This document shows positions 60,285 to 64,000 of a stretch of 64,000 bases of DNA, in pieces. Numbering within the stretch: position 1 is the stretch's first letter; the number at the start of each line of letters is the position of its first letter. The notes below the pieces were generated by a model. It worked only from the letters and a program-made list of their open reading frames with translations. It made no database searches and was not told the DNA's origin. Source of the DNA: Solen grandis (taxonomy: Eukaryota; Mollusca; Bivalvia; Adapedonta; Solenidae); NCBI GenBank assembly GCA_021229015.1, contig CM037792.1, positions 41,074,543 through 41,138,542 of the forward strand, written 5' to 3'. The position numbers and the translations under genes were made by a program.

Positions 60285-60415
60285 GCAAATGAGAGTAGGT
60301 CTTCAAAAAACCTTTGCATTCTGTTTCATATTAAAAATTGTGGCTGAGTTGAAATAAAGTGTTCAAGTTGATTAGGTTAAAAGCGAAAACCAAGATACCG
60401 CTTGCGGTTCTAGTT
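58244..60415. repeat. Helitron-like unit U1
   Basis: Near-identical to U2 over long stretches (for example 58,255-59,240 against 56,165-57,150). It ends in the array terminus, with an A-run of 30 or more at about 60,252. Confidence 0.88.
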
Positions 60416-60455
60416 TTTTCTTGATTTTCATCATAGACACAGTCATCTAGTAATA

Positions 60456-60551
60456 ATTCAATTCAGTGTAAATTTTCATTTTCTGCAGATCAGGCTTGAT
60501 GTGATACCTATTGAGGGCGTCAAAATGAGTATATATGAGGGAAAGGGTTAA
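60456..60551. mobile_element. Right half of the interrupted TTAA-type MITE
   Basis: CTGCAGATCAGGCTTGATGT, GATACCTATTGAGGGCGTCA, then TATGAGGGAAAGGGTTAA, TTAA at 60,548-60,551. Together with 53,443-53,521 it forms one element missing about 50-60 bp of its middle, in the same orientation as 52,431-52,672. Confidence 0.88.
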
Positions 60552-60694
60552 AAATGTATTTACACTTTAAAAGAAAATAAAACACAAAAGTTTCTAATCA
60601 GTAATAAGATATTAAAACAAAAGCACACACGGTTTTATTTACTTCAAATTGATAAAGAAATTTTCACAGCCTGTACATGTACACGTAGATCTAA

Positions 60695-60727
60695 TTAACC
60701 CTTTCCCTCATATTGACTCATTTTTAC
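60695..60727. mobile_element. Isolated MITE end
   Basis: TTAACCCTTTCCCTCATATT and GACTCATTTTTACG match the first 33 bp of the MITE family; the rest is unrelated. Confidence 0.75.
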
Positions 60728-60899
60728 GTACCAATAGAAAAATCAAATACGAACAATTTCACAGGTTTTGTTCCATTTTTTTGTTTTCAAAAAAATTTAT
60801 TGGAATTTCATTGTTTATCAACCAATTTTAATCAACAACCATTTTCCAAAAATGAAGTTTCAGTAAATGTTGGTCATTATTTTTTTGTCATTGTATCGC

Positions 60900-61078
60900 A
60901 CATTAAAATATGAACAAAAACAAACTTTTGTTCCCAATTTTTTATGTCGATGTCGGAATCTGAAAATTCCGTTGTAACGGGATTAAAATGTATTGAAAAA
61001 GTTTTGTTCCTGACCATTTTCTGTCGGTAAGTGAATATTCCGTTCTAACGAATGTTGATGTAACGAGACTTGACTGTA
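60900..61078. mobile_element. End fragment of a pogo/Tigger-like element
   Basis: GATGTAACGAGACTTGACTG then TA (61,059-61,078), with inner TTCCGTTCTAACGA and TTCCGTTGTAACGG. The inverse begins CAGTCAAGTCTCGTTAC, like Tigger ends. No partner end was found. Confidence 0.5.
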
Positions 61079-61124
61079 CATTCAATAAACAAAACTTAAC
61101 CTCACTGTGATTCCCAACGCCAGC

Positions 61125-62572
61125 CTATTTATTTATAGATCCTTCTTCTCTCTCATTGGCTGAATTCTTTTGTGACATACCCTTAGCAAACTGGTTCTCG
61201 ATGCCCCCTTCTTGTTGGCTACAGGATTCTCTATGGTTTTCTGGCTGTTTTAAGTCGACCCCTTTTAGGCTAGATCTAATTTCAGCACCTTTTTTCTGCT
61301 GTCCTTGATTCGTATTTGTTCTTTCTTCTGATTTATTTTGTTTGGAATGTTCTCCCACACTATTCATCACATCCTCGCTTAACGATTCATCTGAGGAAAC
61401 TGTAAGTTTATTGGTTGTATTTTTAACTTGTGTTAATCCAGCACTGCTGCCATGTACTATAACATGTGTATTTTGGTCACATGATATTTTGTTTACATTT
61501 TGGTGGGCGTTTCTACGCTCTCTCTCTCTTCGCTTTCTCGTTTCAAACACATCATCACTAGAATCGCTTGATCTCTCCTCCTCATCAATCAATATAGCGT
61601 CCAAATATCTTCTAGAATAATTCTTCGATGTATCAATGGTTTGAATGCTTTCTTGGACCAGTTTTATTCTGTCCGTGTTCAAGATCTTGAACCATTCAGG
61701 AAGCATGTCCCCAACGCATTTGCCATCAATGAACAGTCTGGCCGGGTATCGGATCTGAACCTTTTGTCTCCTCATTCTCGCATCCTTTGCTTCCTCGCAG
61801 TTATATAGTTTTGATCTTGCTACCCAGATCTCTTTTGGATACTGTCTATATATTCCAAATCCGCTTCCTTTCAGTTTGTACGCTTTTGACATTATTCTTT
61901 CCGTGTCCATGTAATCAAGAAAATGGACTACCATTGGCCTTTTGGGGTCATGCTTTCCTCTGTATTTCTCGGCTATTAATCCCCCAAGTCTTGGCACTCT
62001 CTATTTTCATTTCCCTAGTGTCAATATGTAGCTCATTCTCCAAAAATTTGAAAACGAGGCTAGTGTTATTTCGGCTCAATTTTTCTGTAAGTCCATAAAT
62101 GACCAAATTGTTTCTCATACTCCTCGCTTCATTGTCTATAGATTTATAAGAAAGCACCTTTGCATTCATCATCTGTTCATTACAGTTCTCTTCCAACTTC
62201 TCACTCTTGTATCTAACTCAGCGTACCCTTTGTTTACCTTTTGTATTTCCTGTTTAATTCTAATTGTTTAATTTCTAACTCAACCATCTTTTCATAATTT
62301 CGATTAAGTTGCTCAAATATACAAATAAGTTTATCATCTGTTTTCATACTTGCAAATTCATCTGCACTTCCGTTACTTTTTTTCTTCTTTTTTCTTTTTC
62401 TAGATACCATCTCAAACCCCACCCTTTCTTCGGCACCATGATCTCTTTGTTTGAATCTGTTTTGGAAAGCCAGATTTTCCAAATACATGTAGTATTCTGT
62501 CCTCTCTACATCACTAAATTCCTCCATCTCTGCCTCAGAATCTGACGTACAGTCACCACTAGCCATTGTCAC
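61125..62572 (-). pseudogene. LINE ORF1 (RRM-type), broken by frameshifts
   Basis: Three minus-strand segments make one protein. 62,572-62,234: start, acidic N-terminus, KRKKKKK, then a heptad-like EQLNRNYEKMVELEIKQLEL. 62,196-61,948: MRNNLVIYGLTEK and FLENELHID, the first RRM half. 61,997-61,125: KRPMVVHFLDYMDTERI, KGSGFGIYRQYPKEIW, RYPARLFIDGK, then a charged tail of about 150 residues. Frame is lost near 62,200-62,235 and near 61,990. The layout (coiled coil, RRM, CTD) is that of L1-type ORF1 nucleic-acid chaperones. No ORF2 follows directly. Confidence 0.85.
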
Positions 62573-63455
62573 TTTAGAAACTTATAAATTCCTCCATTAT
62601 ACCAGGGTAATATATCTATTTTTTTTATTTCTCATGAAAATTGTTATTATTTTTCACTCACCGCTGACCTTGAGAAGTCTCTTAACTCTTAGTCCCAGAC
62701 AAATTTGAGGAATACCAAACACCCAAGCTTTATTTATTGTCAAACTTGACCAATCTGCTATTTTAATCTGTTAATAATATCTACTTGTTTTCATGTTTCA
62801 TGCATTGTTTTATTAATATGATTTATTTTTATAAGGGACATTGCAATATGATATAGCTTTCACTACTCGAGAGGGTTTTTATCCTACTTAAACTCTTCAT
62901 CACAAGACTAGTGATTATTCATGTAAAAATATAGGACTTTATGAGTAATACGTTCGGAATTTTAAATGGAAACCAGAGTTTCACACTAGCTGAAAATAAG
63001 TTTGTGCAAACACATTTGTCAAATGAGAAAAATTGGAGCCAAATTTAAGAAGTTGGTCCTTGGAGCCAAATTTAGGGCCATTGGCTCCAGTATGTTTTCA
63101 GATATTTTTGTTCTTTTTTTATTTATAAAATACATATGTAAGTAAGTATGTATTATACTCAACTGTCACACACACATAAAAAGAAAGAGATATTATTTTT
63201 CATTTAATATAAACCTTGTGTTGGGTGAAATGAAATCTCACAAAAGTTTATGTGACTAATAATGATCTTACTTTGCCATGCAGGACCTGCCTGATCTGAG
63301 TCTACTCTGGTTGCAAAGGTGTCCAATTATGATGATTTATAATTATGAGCCAAGGGGCTAACAAAAAATACTTAAAAAACAATTAAAAACTGTTTGTAAA
63401 TATACAATTTTTCAATTTGAATTTTCAATATTTCATATTTTTTACTTTCATTCTT
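62573..63455. other. Sequence upstream of LINE ORF1, nothing recognised
   Basis: May contain the LINE 5-prime UTR, but no boundary is visible. TTGGAGCCAAATTTA recurs twice near 63,030-63,070. No host exon seen. Confidence 0.4.
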
Positions 63456-63457
63456 TT

Positions 63458-63540
63458 ACAGTCTAACCTACCTAATAAGCAGTCAGCCAATGGAACAAGA
63501 GAAAGTGACCACTTAACAGAGGGTGTCGCTAAATGAAGGT
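63458..63540. mobile_element. Possible pogo/Tigger-like end fragment
   Basis: ACAGTCTAACCTACCTAATA followed by GACCACTTAACAGAGGGTG and CGCTAAATGAAGGTTAAC resembles the outer ends of TA-type elements. Confidence 0.4.
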
Positions 63541-63544
63541 TAAC

Positions 63545-63750
63545 TTGACATTTTAAGTTTACCGTCGCTATAACAGTATTTCAGTCATATAGTGACGTCC
63601 AGCTAATTACAGTTGGAGGAATACCCCGAATGCAAGGAGGCATCCGGGTAGAACCACCGACCTACCGCAAGCCAGCTAGAAGACTTCCTCACATGAAAAT
63701 CCAAATGACCCTGCCGGGATTTGAACCCATACGGTGAGGGGCTTGAAATG
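63545..63750 (-). repeat. tRNA-derived SINE, head partly lost
   Basis: Matches 45,675-45,880 closely: ACAGTATTTCAGTCATATAG, GACGTCCAGCTAATTACAG, CCGGGTAGAACCACCGACC, then GGGATTTGAACCC (B box, decayed). The A box is missing after GTGAGGGGCTT. Confidence 0.82.
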
Positions 63751-64000
63751 AAGATAAAACTTTTTTTTTTAAATGAAGGTAAAACATACAACAAAACCCT
63801 AGATCAGTAATATCAAGACTGACAGCTTAATACAGGTTCAACTTTGTTTTTTTGCTAAACAAGAGGTTGTTCTTTCAGGTTTATCAATACACAATTCAGT
63901 CAGTTGATCTCTTTGATGGTTAGAGAATTTTGTAAATCTAATCATCACTGGGTAATCTAATAACTACACTTGGATGTAATATTATCATAACTTGACCTGG

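Larger units (their letters stand above)
53867..60415. mobile_element. Head-to-tail array of three Helitron-like units
   Basis: The left end carries two palindromes (AGGTTTTCGCC / GGCGAAAACCT at 53,867-53,895 and again at 53,928-53,956). The right end carries GCGAAAACC (60,383-60,391), hairpin ACCGCTTGCGGT (60,397-60,408) and TCTAGTT (60,409-60,415). The right-end module also closes the inner units near 56,167 and 58,243. Each unit is about 2.1-2.2 kb and contains three related monomers of about 850 bp, the third cut short. A CTAG end after a hairpin fits Helitron-like elements. No Rep/helicase ORF. Confidence 0.72.

Overview
The window is nuclear DNA from an animal. GT/AG introns, one large conserved metazoan gene, tRNA-derived SINEs and very dense tandem repeats point to a mollusc, most likely a marine bivalve. 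The bivalve call rests mainly on a CvA/pearl-type element at 23.3-24.8 kb. The species cannot be fixed from sequence alone. The only host gene I can support is a type I phosphatidylinositol-4-phosphate 5-kinase (PIP5K1) on the minus strand. Fifteen exons between 50,908 and 17,101 join with matching codon phase at every junction, giving about 744 codons. They include the whole lipid-kinase core and a long low-complexity C-terminal tail. The start-codon exon is not seen, and any exon after 17,101 would lie in or beyond an assembly gap.

Layout: 1-16.4 kb is a satellite-like array of six complete or partial composite units plus a seventh beginning at 16,348. It is built from two related monomer types of about 450 bp and packed with the palindrome TGACGTCA at 10-bp spacing. 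16.35-16.92 kb is a decayed continuation, and 16,923-17,022 is a 100-N gap. 17.1-18.55 kb holds the last three visible exons. 18.6-36.7 kb is one intron of about 18 kb with a 20-bp minisatellite, a 31-bp minisatellite, the CvA/pearl-like element, a strong inverted repeat and several degenerate tandem repeats. 36.7-50.9 kb holds the other twelve exons, with introns carrying a pogo/Tigger-like element, tRNA-derived SINEs and many copies of a TTAA-flanked palindromic MITE. 50.9-64 kb has no supported host exon. It holds more MITEs, a 6.5-kb tandem array of another repeat family lying inside a broken MITE, a LINE endonuclease fragment, and a broken LINE ORF1.

The main new observation is that three repeat families unlike one another in sequence (1-16.4 kb, 23.3-24.8 kb and 53.9-60.4 kb) share one terminal plan. 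Each has AACTAGA, then a short hairpin whose stem sequence differs, then a family-specific subterminal motif that returns as an inverted repeat or palindrome at the other end. This fits non-autonomous Helitron-like (Helentron/HINE) elements carrying internal tandem repeats. Two of the three form head-to-tail arrays. The CREB-type and nuclear-receptor-type motifs inside the arrays deserve a functional check.
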